Shown: positions 42,179 to 49,969 of the stretch, piece by piece | Layout of the letters: the number at the start of each line of letters is the position of its first letter | Position numbering within the stretch: position 1 is the stretch's first letter | Assembly: GCA_023397505.1 (NCBI GenBank) | Contig: JAEWUC010000003.1 | Coordinates: 186,001-250,000, forward strand | Origin: Bacteroidota bacterium | GTDB lineage: Bacteria > Bacteroidota > Ignavibacteria > Ignavibacteriales > Melioribacteraceae | Direction of reading: 5' to 3' | Length of the DNA stretch: 64,000 nucleotides | Notes under the pieces: generated by a model | Databases searched by the model: none | What the model saw: only the letters and a program-made list of their open reading frames with translations | Told to the model about the DNA's origin: nothing | Position numbers and translations under genes: made by a program

Positions 42179-43126
42179 CTATTCTTGAGCAGGTTTTTCT
42201 TCAATCGTGTCCGGTTTGGCATCAACTTTTGGTTCACTTTTAGATTCGGTTCTTGGTTCATGTCTTTCTCTACGGTTATCAGTACGAGGTCTACGATCTC
42301 CGCCGCCTCTTCTATCATCTTTTCCTTCGAATCTTACTTTTCTAACACGACCTTTACCATCTTTCTTTTCGCCGTCATGTTCGTCAACGCCGTCTTTCTT
42401 TTCCTTTTCTTTTTCGGCAACTTCATGCGCTCTTAATTCTTTTGCTTTTGCATTACCTTCAATAACAGCATCGGCAATAACTTTCAAAATAATTTCAACT
42501 GCGCGCGATGCATCGTCGTTTGCCGGTATAACATAATCAATCGGATCAGGATCGCAGTTTGTATCAACTATTGCAAAAATCGGGATGTTCAATCTCAATG
42601 CTTCGTTAACGGCAATCGATTCTTTTTTAATATCAACTATAAAAAGCGCTCCTGGAACTTTTCCCAATGTTTCAACGCCGTCAAGAATCTTTCTTAATTT
42701 ATCTTTTTCACGTGTAAGAACAAGACGTTCTTTCTTTGTTATTTTTTCGAATGTGCCGTCGCTTTCCATCTTTTCAATGTTCTGTAAACGCTTAATACTT
42801 TTACGGATTGTTTGAAAGTTTGTTAGCATTCCGCCAAGCCAGCGTTCGCTAACCCAGTTACTGTCGGAACGTTTTGCTTCGGCAGCAATTGTGTGTTTTG
42901 CTTGTTTCTTCGTGCCTACAAATAAAATTCGTTTACCCTGCGAAACTATTTCAGTCATAGCTTCTGCAGCAGAATCTATTGTTGATTGAGTTTTTTTCAA
43001 ATCGATAATATGAATACCGTTCTTTTCCATGAAAATATACGGTTTCATTTTAGGGTTCCAACGGCGTGTAAGATGGCCGAAATGCGCACCAGCTTCGATG
43101 AGTTCAGTGAGTTGTACTCTTGACAT
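42179..43126 (-). CDS. rpsB: Ribosomal protein S2 with charged C-terminal extension
   Basis: About 315 residues from the ATG at 43126 (MSRVQLTELIEAGAHFGHLT), which has AGGAG upstream. The in-frame ATG at 43171 would add a KEEEGRRK leader and is rejected. S2 signatures: RWNPKMKPYIFMEKNGIHII and EALRLNIPIFAIVDTNCDP with DYVIPANDDA. After the ribosomal core (about 1-235) there are some 80 residues very rich in K, R, E and D (DGVDEHDGEKKDGKGRVRKV, RRGGGDRRPRTDNRRERHEP). The core alone would match S2 in size. Confidence 0.95.
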   Translation of the reverse strand: MSRVQLTELIEAGAHFGHLTRRWNPKMKPYIFMEKNGIHIIDLKKTQSTIDSAAEAMTEIVSQGKRILFVGTKKQAKHTIAAEAKRSDSNWVSERWLGGMLTNFQTIRKSIKRLQNIEKMESDGTFEKITKKERLVLTREKDKLRKILDGVETLGKVPGALFIVDIKKESIAVNEALRLNIPIFAIVDTNCDPDPIDYVIPANDDASRAVEIILKVIADAVIEGNAKAKELRAHEVAEKEKEKKDGVDEHDGEKKDGKGRVRKVRFEGKDDRRGGGDRRPRTDNRRERHEPRTESKSEPKVDAKPDTIEEKPAQE

Positions 43127-43235
43127 GATTTCTCCTGTTTTTCTTCTACCCTCTTCTTCTTTGCCTTCCATCCCTTTTTAGTGTGGGACACAGGGGGCAA
43201 ATCCGAGAGTATGAATAATGTTATTTAATAATCTA

Positions 43236-43622
43236 TTATCTCTTAGAGAATTGGAATCTCTTTCTAGCTTTCTTCTGTCCGTATTTCTTTCTTTCAACCA
43301 TTCTCGGATCTCTTTTAAGAAGTCCTTCCGATTTTAGATTTACTCTAAATTCAGGATTGATTTCTTCGAGAGCTCTCGAAATACCGAGACGTACTGCATC
43401 AGATTGACCTGTAATTCCACCGCCTGCTGCTTTTGCGAAAACATCATACTTGCCCAATGTTTCAGTTGCAACAAATGGAAGCAGAAGATTATCTTGATGC
43501 TCTTTCAACGCAAAATATTTATCATGCGCTTTATCGTTAACAGTAACTTTACCAGAACCGTTTCTTAAATAAACTCTGGCAACTGCATTTTTTCTTCTTC
43601 CGACAAAAATTTTGTCTGCCAT
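43236..43622 (-). CDS. rpsI: Ribosomal protein S9
   Basis: A 128-residue S9. The start is the ATG at 43622, preceded by GGAG; a TTG directly before it is not needed. GRRKNAVARVYLRNGSGKVT and GGGITGQSDAVRLGISRALE are S9 signatures, and the C-terminus KKARKRFQFSKR carries the tail that reaches the P-site tRNA. It follows rplM by 13 nt, the universal L13-S9 pair. Confidence 0.97.
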   Translation of the reverse strand: MADKIFVGRRKNAVARVYLRNGSGKVTVNDKAHDKYFALKEHQDNLLLPFVATETLGKYDVFAKAAGGGITGQSDAVRLGISRALEEINPEFRVNLKSEGLLKRDPRMVERKKYGQKKARKRFQFSKR

Positions 43623-43635
43623 CAAATCACTCCAA

Positions 43636-44073
43636 TTACTTTAATTCAACCGGTTGCTGTGCAGAATGAGGATGATTTTCACCGGCATATACTTTTAATT
43701 TCTTAATTATTTTCTTACCAAGACGAGTTTTAGGAAGCATTCCTTTAACAGCATTTTCAATTATCCATTCAGGTTTTTTAGCCATTTGAACTGAAAAAGA
43801 TCTGAATTTAGCCCCGCCCGGATAACCTGAATAAGAGAAGTATTCCTTCTGCGATTCTCTTTTTCCGGTAACACGAATTTTATCGGCATTAACAACAACC
43901 ACAAAATCACCGGCATCCATATTCGGCGTAAAAACAGCTTTATTTTTACCGCGAATAACACGCGCAATTTTTACTGCTAAACGGCCTAATACTTGATCTT
44001 TGGCATCAACCAAATACCATTTCTGGTCCGCGTCTTCCGGTTTAACGAACTTAGTCAATTTTTCTTGTTTCAA
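43636..44073 (-). CDS. rplM: Ribosomal protein L13
   Basis: A 145-residue L13, starting at the TTG at 44073. GGAGG stands five nt before that codon, and the resulting N-terminus (M)KQEKLTKFVKPEDADQKWYL matches the family. The ATG at 44115 lies at the promoter and would add 14 unrelated residues. Signatures: VDAKDQVLGRLAVKIARVIR, HDNGDFVVVVNADKI-like segment (written here MDAGDFVVVVNADKIRVTGK) and KGMLPKTRLGKKIIKKLKVY. A Bacteroidota-type promoter lies at 44113-44143. Confidence 0.95.
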   Translation of the reverse strand: MKQEKLTKFVKPEDADQKWYLVDAKDQVLGRLAVKIARVIRGKNKAVFTPNMDAGDFVVVVNADKIRVTGKRESQKEYFSYSGYPGGAKFRSFSVQMAKKPEWIIENAVKGMLPKTRLGKKIIKKLKVYAGENHPHSAQQPVELK

Positions 44074-44112
44074 AACATCCTCCAAACACAAAATACTATT
44101 TTTCAAAGGTTT

Positions 44113-44143
44113 CAAATATATTTCTATATGGCTACAATGTCAA
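44113..44143 (-). promoter_or_regulatory. Promoter of rplM-rpsI
   Basis: On the minus strand TTG (within TTGACATTG, 44143) and TATATTTG (44120-44113) are separated by exactly 20 nt. This is the Bacteroidota form of a primary-sigma promoter. The predicted start site is about 30 nt before the TTG start codon. Confidence 0.8.
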
Positions 44144-44247
44144 GAATAGCAGATTTTAAATTTTTCTTGTATGATCTTAGAAGAATATGATTCCGCGTAA
44201 CGGTTTCCAATTTATGATTAAATTTGCCCTTAAAATATGGAAAAACA

Positions 44248-45285
44248 ATGAAAATTCTCGTTACCGGTGGTTCCGGCTTTCTCGGAATTAACATTATAAG
44301 ATATTTATTGGAAAAAAATTATCAAATAACATCACTAGACATTGTTCCATTTAACTACCCGGATTCCAAATCTAAAATAACTGAAATTGTCGGAGATATA
44401 CGTAATTCCAAACTTGTTAAAAACTCAATGGATGGGATTGATATTGTAATTCATGCAGCAGCCGCTTTGCCGCTTTATACCAAGGAAGAAATTTTCTCAA
44501 CCGATATTGAAGGTACAAGAATTTTATTAAATACCGCCCAAAAGTTAAATGTTGATCGTTTCATCCATATTTCGTCTACTGCAGTTTATGGGATACCGGA
44601 TCATCATCCGATTTACGAAACAGATAAACTTGACGGCGTCGGTCCGTACGGCAAAGCTAAAATTGAAGCCGAAAATGTTTGCCATGATTTTAGAAAGAAA
44701 GGAATATGTGTACCGATTCTAAGACCAAAATCATTTATCGGACCCGAACGCTTGGGAGTGTTTGCTCTCTTTTATGATTGGGCTAAAGATGGTAAAAATT
44801 TTCCAATGATCGGCAACGGAAAAAATCGTTACCAACTTTTGGATGTTGAAGATTTGTGCGAAGCAATTTATAAATGCTGTACACTGCCAAAGGAAATTGT
44901 TAACGATACATTTAATATCGGCGCAAAAGAATTCACAACAATGAAAGAGGATTACCAAGCCGTTCTTGATTTTGCAGGCTTCGGCAAAAGAATAATCGGC
45001 TTGCCTGCAGTTCCAATAATTTTAATACTTAAAATATTGGAAGCATTAAAACTTTCGCCGCTTTATAAATGGGTTTACGAAACTGCTTCTAAAGATTCAT
45101 TTGTTTCAATAGAAAAAGCTGAAAGAGTCTTGGGATTTACTCCGAAATATTCAAATAAAGACGCACTTATTAGAAATTACAAGTGGTATCTGGAAAATCT
45201 TGATTCTTTCAAAAATCAATCGGGAATCAATCATCGAGTTCCATGGAAACAAGGAATTCTAAAAATTGCAAAATGGTTTTTCTAA
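44248..45285 (+). CDS. NAD-dependent epimerase/dehydratase family protein
   Basis: A 345-residue extended SDR from the ATG at 44248 (MKILVTGGSGFLGINIIRYL). The Rossmann motif GGSGFLG is at about 7-13. VIHAAAALPLYTKEE and the catalytic PYGKAKIEAE (Tyr, Lys) are present. The substrate loop PILRPKSFIGPERLGVFALF resembles nucleotide-sugar or sterol-type epimerases. The C-terminal half (PLYKWVYETASKDSFVSIEK) is less typical. It is transcribed divergently from rplM with no partner gene. The substrate is unknown. Confidence 0.85.
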   Translation: MKILVTGGSGFLGINIIRYLLEKNYQITSLDIVPFNYPDSKSKITEIVGDIRNSKLVKNSMDGIDIVIHAAAALPLYTKEEIFSTDIEGTRILLNTAQKLNVDRFIHISSTAVYGIPDHHPIYETDKLDGVGPYGKAKIEAENVCHDFRKKGICVPILRPKSFIGPERLGVFALFYDWAKDGKNFPMIGNGKNRYQLLDVEDLCEAIYKCCTLPKEIVNDTFNIGAKEFTTMKEDYQAVLDFAGFGKRIIGLPAVPIILILKILEALKLSPLYKWVYETASKDSFVSIEKAERVLGFTPKYSNKDALIRNYKWYLENLDSFKNQSGINHRVPWKQGILKIAKWFF

Positions 45286-45286
45286 A

Positions 45287-45323
45287 CGAATGCAGAATGT
45301 AGATTTATGAATTTAGAATGAAC
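45287..45323 (+). repeat. GAATGTAGA-type short repeat
   Basis: GAATGCAGAATGTAGATTTA and TGAATTTAGAATGAACG immediately follow the epimerase stop. The unit is similar in build to the GAGTGTAGAG repeats at 8774 and 59227. Confidence 0.5.
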
Positions 45324-45374
45324 GCTTGATTAAAATATTATTCTGCTATCAGCAATCTAAATACTGCATTCAGG

Positions 45375-45557
45375 TAATGTCTCAGTTTCAATTTAACTGT
45401 CATGCCCGAATGTTTTTACTTGTCCGACGTCTTGTTGGGCGGATCAGGCATCCATAAATAGATTCCCGCTAAAACCGTGCGAGCTCGCCTCGCTGAAGAC
45501 GCTAGTCGAAGCGGGAATGACTTATGTTGTTTAACCAATCTTCAAACTGAGACACTA
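45375..45557. mobile_element. MITE-like element with TA target sites
   Basis: Terminal inverted repeats TAATGTCTCAGTTTCAA (45375) and, read on the other strand from 45558, TAGTGTCTCAGTTTGAA agree at 15 of 17 positions. TA occurs at each end, as expected for an IS630/mariner-type insertion. Inside is a second inverted pair, TCATGCCCG and CGGGAATGA, and a GC-rich stem-forming core. No transposase frame. About 183 nt long. Confidence 0.7.
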
Positions 45558-45574
45558 CTTGCATTCATGACTCA

Positions 45575-45605
45575 TTCTTTTTTCAAGAATATTAATTTAT
45601 ATTTG
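45575..45605 (+). promoter_or_regulatory. Promoter of the deoxyhypusine-synthase-like gene
   Basis: TATATTTG at 45598-45605 is a full -7 match. TTC at 45575, 20 nt upstream, is a one-off match to the TTG -33 element. The start codon lies 31 nt downstream. Confidence 0.6.
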
Positions 45606-45636
45606 CATCCAAAAATAAAACAGGAAAGGAAAAACA

Positions 45637-46680
45637 ATGGCGACAAAAAAAGATTATTTGAAAGATGTAATCAAACATATTGACATAAAAGAGCACAATG
45701 TTGTAAAGCTTGTCGATTCGATGGAAAGTATGGCTTTCACCGCCCGCGATTTGAACCGCGCATCCAAAATTTTTGAAATGATGGTAAAAGACGAAAACAG
45801 CTCAGTTATTTTAACATTAGCAGGCAGTATTTTCAGCGCAGGGTTGAAACGCGTTGTCTTCGATTTAGTGAACAACAACATGGTTGATGCAATAGTTTCT
45901 ACGGGCGCGTTAATGGTTGACCAGGATTTCTTCGAAGCGCTCGGATTCAAACATTATATAGGTTCTCCATTCGTTGACGATAATGAAATGCGCGAACTTC
46001 ACATTGATAGAATTTACGACACCTTTATAGATGAAGACGAATTGCGAATTTGCGACGACACAACTGCAGCAATTTTTGATTCACTTGAACCGCGGGCATA
46101 TTCTTCAAGAGAATTACTCTGGCATTTCGGCAAATATCTTGATGAAAACGGCGGACCAAAAGTAGAAGACAGCGTAATTTACGCAGCTTACAAAAAGAAC
46201 GTCCCTATTTTCGTTCCGGCTTTTTCAGATTGTTCCGCCGGATTTGGTATTGTTATGCATCAGCATAAAAATCCCGACAAACATGTTTCTTTCGATTCCG
46301 GAAAAGATTTCTACGAATTAACCCAAATAAAATTAAAAGTAAACGAAACCGGCATATTCATGATTGGAGGCGGCGTTCCTAAAAACTTTACTCAAGATAT
46401 TGTAGTTGCCGCTGAAATTCTTGCAGATGAAGCCCCAATGCACAAATATGCAGTTCAAATTACTGTTGCCGATGTCCGCGACGGCGCGCTTTCATCTTCT
46501 ACTCTAAAAGAAGCGAGCTCGTGGGGAAAAGTTGAAACTACTTACGAACAAATGGTTTATTCCGAAGCGACTCTTGCAATGCCTTTAATAGCAAGCTATG
46601 CTTATCATAAAGGCGCATACAAAAATAGAAAAGCAAGAGAATTACAGAAAATGTTTATGAAAGAAAAAGTTTCTGCTTGA
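45637..46680 (+). CDS. Deoxyhypusine-synthase-like family protein
   Basis: A 347-residue protein of the deoxyhypusine synthase fold. The lysine motif EASSWGKV matches the active-site VSWGKI of eukaryotic DHS. The glycine-rich IGGGVPKNF has Asn where human DHS has the catalytic His (GGGVVKHH). NAD-site features include LTLAGSIFSAGLK and FSDCSAGFG. Bacteria have no eIF5A, so related bacterial proteins act instead on polyamines (homospermidine-type chemistry) or on unknown substrates. A clear ribosome site (AGGAAAGG) precedes the ATG. Confidence 0.88.
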   Translation: MATKKDYLKDVIKHIDIKEHNVVKLVDSMESMAFTARDLNRASKIFEMMVKDENSSVILTLAGSIFSAGLKRVVFDLVNNNMVDAIVSTGALMVDQDFFEALGFKHYIGSPFVDDNEMRELHIDRIYDTFIDEDELRICDDTTAAIFDSLEPRAYSSRELLWHFGKYLDENGGPKVEDSVIYAAYKKNVPIFVPAFSDCSAGFGIVMHQHKNPDKHVSFDSGKDFYELTQIKLKVNETGIFMIGGGVPKNFTQDIVVAAEILADEAPMHKYAVQITVADVRDGALSSSTLKEASSWGKVETTYEQMVYSEATLAMPLIASYAYHKGAYKNRKARELQKMFMKEKVSA

Positions 46681-46714
46681 TCATTTTCTTGTTAAGTTTT
46701 CTCATCTTTAAAAC

Positions 46715-46746
46715 AAAAAAGGACTGCTAAATGCAGTCCTTTTTTT
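46715..46746. terminator. Bidirectional terminator between the DHS-like gene and the small secreted protein gene
   Basis: Stem GGACTGC / GCAGTCC extended by A-T pairs, with a 5-nt loop. Runs of A before and T after serve both convergent genes. Confidence 0.9.
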
Positions 46747-46762
46747 AGCATTTAGATGAAAA

Positions 46763-47116
46763 TTATTTTTTGTTGCTGCTTGTAAATTCCAATTCATGAA
46801 TTTCGCATAGATTTACATCTTCCAGAACAAATTCGTTGCCTTCCTGGTCGCTTATTAAAACATCGAAAGAACATTGATCATCACTGTATCCTTCGAAATT
46901 AATTTCTATTTCTTCGCCGTTATCAAGGGCATCAACACCCAACAAATCATCTCCCCATTCTTCTTCACTTGCAAAGGCGACATACAAATTATTAATAACA
47001 AAACCTGTATTGTTTTTAATTGTGAAATTCTGGATGCTTCCGCCGCCTTCTTCCTGCGCAAATGAGAAACTGCCTGCAAATAAAACAACTGCCGCTACTA
47101 ATAATAACTTTTTCAT
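46763..47116 (-). CDS. Small secreted acidic protein
   Basis: A 117-residue protein with a clear signal peptide (MKKLLLVAAVVLFAGSFSFA, cleaved at about 20). The mature part is beta-rich and very acidic: FTIKNNTGFVINNLYVAFAS, EEWGDDLLGVDALDNGEE, VLEDVNLCEIHELEF. I do not recognise a family, though NNTGFVINNLYV suggests a small beta-sandwich. It has GGGAGTAGG before the ATG and no neighbour on the same strand. Confidence 0.75.
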   Translation of the reverse strand: MKKLLLVAAVVLFAGSFSFAQEEGGGSIQNFTIKNNTGFVINNLYVAFASEEEWGDDLLGVDALDNGEEIEINFEGYSDDQCSFDVLISDQEGNEFVLEDVNLCEIHELEFTSSNKK

Positions 47117-47211
47117 TTTCCTACTCCCTCATTTTTTGAGTTAATGTTAATTATGTTTACAACGTTTATGTATAGAATTACTACTATCATCAGTATTATA
47201 ACAAATCTAAT

Positions 47212-47562
47212 TTAATTATTAGCAGTCATGTAATTAATCTTCTTCAACTCCTCGAAAGTATTATTCATCACCTCAATTTCAGTGCCTTTAATTATTTCTA
47301 TTGATTGTTTTATGATCGGCGAAGCAAAAACCATTATTTTTGTCTCCGCAAAATTTTCTTTTATATATTTAATCAATCCCAGATCCGAAGGCAGCGACAT
47401 ATTCCAAAAAATAACCTTTTCAATATTTGCGCCCGAATTAAAATACTTTAACACTTCGTGCCTGGATGTTGCTGTCATTACATTAATCGCCGGGTTACTC
47501 TGTAGGAATTCCGCAAGCCCGTTTTGATCAAGTCTATTTTTATCGTAAAGAATTAGGTTCAT
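47212..47562 (-). CDS. Degenerate receiver-like protein
   Basis: A 116-residue single-domain protein with the length and strand pattern of a response-regulator receiver. The phosphoacceptor position is N54 (VIFWNMSLP), where true receivers have Asp. The N-terminal acidic pair is reduced to one Asp (LILYDKNR), and the conserved C-terminal Lys is missing (VMNNTFEEL). It can hardly be phosphorylated in the usual way. It is divergent from the TPR kinase and NtrC pair, with a triple TGATCA array between them, and may be an accessory or decoy for that system. Confidence 0.7.
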   Translation of the reverse strand: MNLILYDKNRLDQNGLAEFLQSNPAINVMTATSRHEVLKYFNSGANIEKVIFWNMSLPSDLGLIKYIKENFAETKIMVFASPIIKQSIEIIKGTEIEVMNNTFEELKKINYMTANN

Positions 47563-47624
47563 TTTTTGTATCTATTTAGATGCTATATTAAATCAAAACA
47601 TAGGCCAAGTGAATTTTTAATTTT

Positions 47625-47654
47625 CGATCATTAATATGATCAGTTTTTTGATCA
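47625..47654. promoter_or_regulatory. Array of three GATCA sites at 12-nt spacing
   Basis: CGATCA (47625), TGATCA (47637) and TGATCA (47649) begin exactly 12 nt apart, about one helical turn. They lie in the gap shared by the divergent receiver-like gene and the kinase/NtrC operon. A two-site version (11-nt spacing) occurs at 60874-60890. Operator function is inferred. Confidence 0.5.
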
Positions 47655-47816
47655 AAATTGTAATGTTCTATTTTTTTTATGAATTTATCACTTTATAGGT
47701 CACTCAATCCGAGTATCCGTTCACGTATAGCATTTACGATTTCGGATATAATTTTTATTGTAAGTTAAATTAGGATTGCGGATTTTTTCTACACCAATTT
47801 CGGCTATTATAAAAAT

Positions 47817-49967
47817 ATGCGTATAATCTTTTTCCTTGTGCTTTTAACAATATCAATTTACGCGCAAAAGAATTCCCCTTCGGAGTTTTTCTTTTTAACC
47901 GACCTTTCTCCACATGAACAAATTCAAAAGCTTATAGACACTTCGGATTATATAAATAATAAAGACCCACACAAAGCCCTGGAATACATTGAATATGGTT
48001 TCACTCTAATTAAGAAACACCCAAATATCATTCAAGAACGGGACCTTTATTATGTTAAGTCCTGGGCTTATATGGAACTTTCGGAATTTGAAAAAGCAGA
48101 TGAATTCGCTGCAGTATCATTCAATCTTAATAAGGACAGCAGTGATTACAATTACCTTTCGGAATACTATAACCTTTTATCGGCGATACATCTTAATAAG
48201 TCACAGTATTTAAGAAGCATCGATTTTTTATACAAAGGATTAAATGCTGCCGAGAAAAGCGGCGATAAAAATAGGATTGCAGTTATCTACGGAAACCTCG
48301 GCAATGCATATAACAATATCGGGCGGAACGATGAGGCGCTGGAATATTTTAACAGTGCTCTTAAAATGTGCATCGAGACAGGCGATTCTGCCAACATTGC
48401 AATTTGGCACGACAATATCGGCTTAATTTTATCTTCTCAAAAAAAATATGACGAAGCACTGAAACATTCATGGACAGCCAACAAACTCTACAAGCAGCTC
48501 AACAACACAATAAATTATTACTGGAATTTTGCATACCTCGGCGATATATATTTGAATCTCGGTGAATACGACAAGGCTGAACGATATCTCAAGTTCGGAC
48601 TCAACGGTTCTAAAAAATACGGTCATTTGTTAGGTGTAGTTGAAAATTCCCTTATACTTGGTCGATTATATTTTAATAGAAAAAAGTTGGACGATGCATA
48701 TTCAATCCTTTCTGGAATAGAGCAAAATGTAAGAGATATGAACAATTACGAATATCTTTCTTCTATTTACAAAATGCTTTCGGAGATAAGCGGGGCTAAA
48801 GGGAATTACAAAAAAGCTTACGAATACCATTTAAAATATTCTGATTTCTCAGACAGCGTTTATACTTCCGAAGTTCAAAAGAAAATTAAAGAAGTTGAAT
48901 TGCGTTATAAGATTGATAAAAAGGAAAATGAACTGGCATTGTTAAAGAAAAGCAAAAAGCTCGACGAACTTGAATTGAAAAAAGCGAACATAGCAAGAAA
49001 CTATCTGGTTATTATATTCATTATAGCTTCTGCATTCCTTGTAACATTCATCTATATAAAAATGCGTTCAATCAAAAACCTCGAGGAGAAGCAGAATATA
49101 ATCAACAAACAAAAGGAAATGCTCGAAACAGTCAATAAGGATTTAATTGTCTCTCAGACACACATGCAAAATCTTAACAGGCATCTTGAGGATAAAGTTA
49201 ACGAAGAAGTTAAAAAACGCGAGAATCAACAGATGCTTTTAATGCAAAAATCAAAACTCGAATCGCTTGGAATTTTTTCTGCCGGTGTTGCCCACGAAAT
49301 TAACCAGCCGCTTACAAGCATCTCCTTTTCAATTGAGAACATGATGTATAAAAAACAGAGCGGTTCTCTTTCCGATGACTACTTAAAAGAAAAATTCAAA
49401 AATATTGCAGAAGATATTAAGCGGATTACAAACATCATTACGCACATAAGAATCTTTGCGCGCGAGCAAAGCAATTTTAAATTGGAAAAGTTCGACCTAA
49501 ACGAAGTTGTAAAAAACAGTTTGATGATTGTTAACACACAACTTCAAAGCAAAGATATTACAATAGAACTAAATCTATCCCCGTTGCCGCTTTTAGCACT
49601 TGGCAATAAATACAGGCTTGAACAAGTACTGCTAAATTTAATTTTAAACTCGCGCTATGCAGTGGAAAAAAAAGAACAACTTGCAGAAAATTTTGATTTT
49701 AGAAAAAAAATAGGGATAAAAACTTTTAACGATAACAACGAATGTTTTTTGATAGTGCAAGACAACGGTATAGGAATAGCAAAGGATAAAATAGCAAACG
49801 TGTTTGAACCTTTTTTCACTACAAAGGAACCGGAAGACGGAACCGGTCTTGGACTTTCAATCGCATATGGAATTGTGAAAGAACACAACGGTGATATTTC
49901 GGTTGAATCAGAAGAAAATGTTTATTCACGTTTTACAATTAAACTACCCTCTATTAATTTGGATTGA
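47817..49967 (+). CDS. TPR-containing membrane histidine kinase
   Basis: A 716-residue kinase. A signal peptide (1-17, ending IYAQ) is followed by about six to eight TPR-like repeats over 30-360 (NLGNAYNNIGRNDEALEYFN, NIGLILSSQKKYDEALKHSW). One membrane helix lies at about 397-417, then a coiled coil. HisKA has the phosphoacceptor in GVAHEINQPLTSISFSIENM (His near 492). The HATPase shows DNGIGIAKDKI and GTGLGLSIAYGIV. The TPR sensor lies outside the membrane. It is followed directly (2 nt) by its NtrC-type regulator, so they form a two-component pair. Confidence 0.93.
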   Translation: MRIIFFLVLLTISIYAQKNSPSEFFFLTDLSPHEQIQKLIDTSDYINNKDPHKALEYIEYGFTLIKKHPNIIQERDLYYVKSWAYMELSEFEKADEFAAVSFNLNKDSSDYNYLSEYYNLLSAIHLNKSQYLRSIDFLYKGLNAAEKSGDKNRIAVIYGNLGNAYNNIGRNDEALEYFNSALKMCIETGDSANIAIWHDNIGLILSSQKKYDEALKHSWTANKLYKQLNNTINYYWNFAYLGDIYLNLGEYDKAERYLKFGLNGSKKYGHLLGVVENSLILGRLYFNRKKLDDAYSILSGIEQNVRDMNNYEYLSSIYKMLSEISGAKGNYKKAYEYHLKYSDFSDSVYTSEVQKKIKEVELRYKIDKKENELALLKKSKKLDELELKKANIARNYLVIIFIIASAFLVTFIYIKMRSIKNLEEKQNIINKQKEMLETVNKDLIVSQTHMQNLNRHLEDKVNEEVKKRENQQMLLMQKSKLESLGIFSAGVAHEINQPLTSISFSIENMMYKKQSGSLSDDYLKEKFKNIAEDIKRITNIITHIRIFAREQSNFKLEKFDLNEVVKNSLMIVNTQLQSKDITIELNLSPLPLLALGNKYRLEQVLLNLILNSRYAVEKKEQLAENFDFRKKIGIKTFNDNNECFLIVQDNGIGIAKDKIANVFEPFFTTKEPEDGTGLGLSIAYGIVKEHNGDISVESEENVYSRFTIKLPSINLD

Positions 49968-49969
49968 AG

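Larger units (their letters stand above)
45286..45636. other. 351-nt intergenic region with repeat elements
   Basis: No gene. It contains a GAATGTAGA-type short repeat (45287-45323) and a TA-flanked inverted-repeat element (45375-45557). It also carries the promoter box of the deoxyhypusine-synthase-like gene (45575-45605). The central part is clearly more GC-rich than the surroundings. Confidence 0.75.

Noticed and set aside
44074..44115. Extended L13 start at 44115
   Set aside because: It lies at the predicted promoter, and a strong GGAGG points to the TTG at 44073.
45477..45683. Small open frame across the MITE-like element
   Set aside because: No ribosome site, no family resemblance, and it runs through a repeat element and into the start of the next gene in another frame.
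46906..47088. Alternative minus-strand frame inside the small secreted protein gene
   Set aside because: The main frame has a signal peptide and ribosome site; this one has neither.
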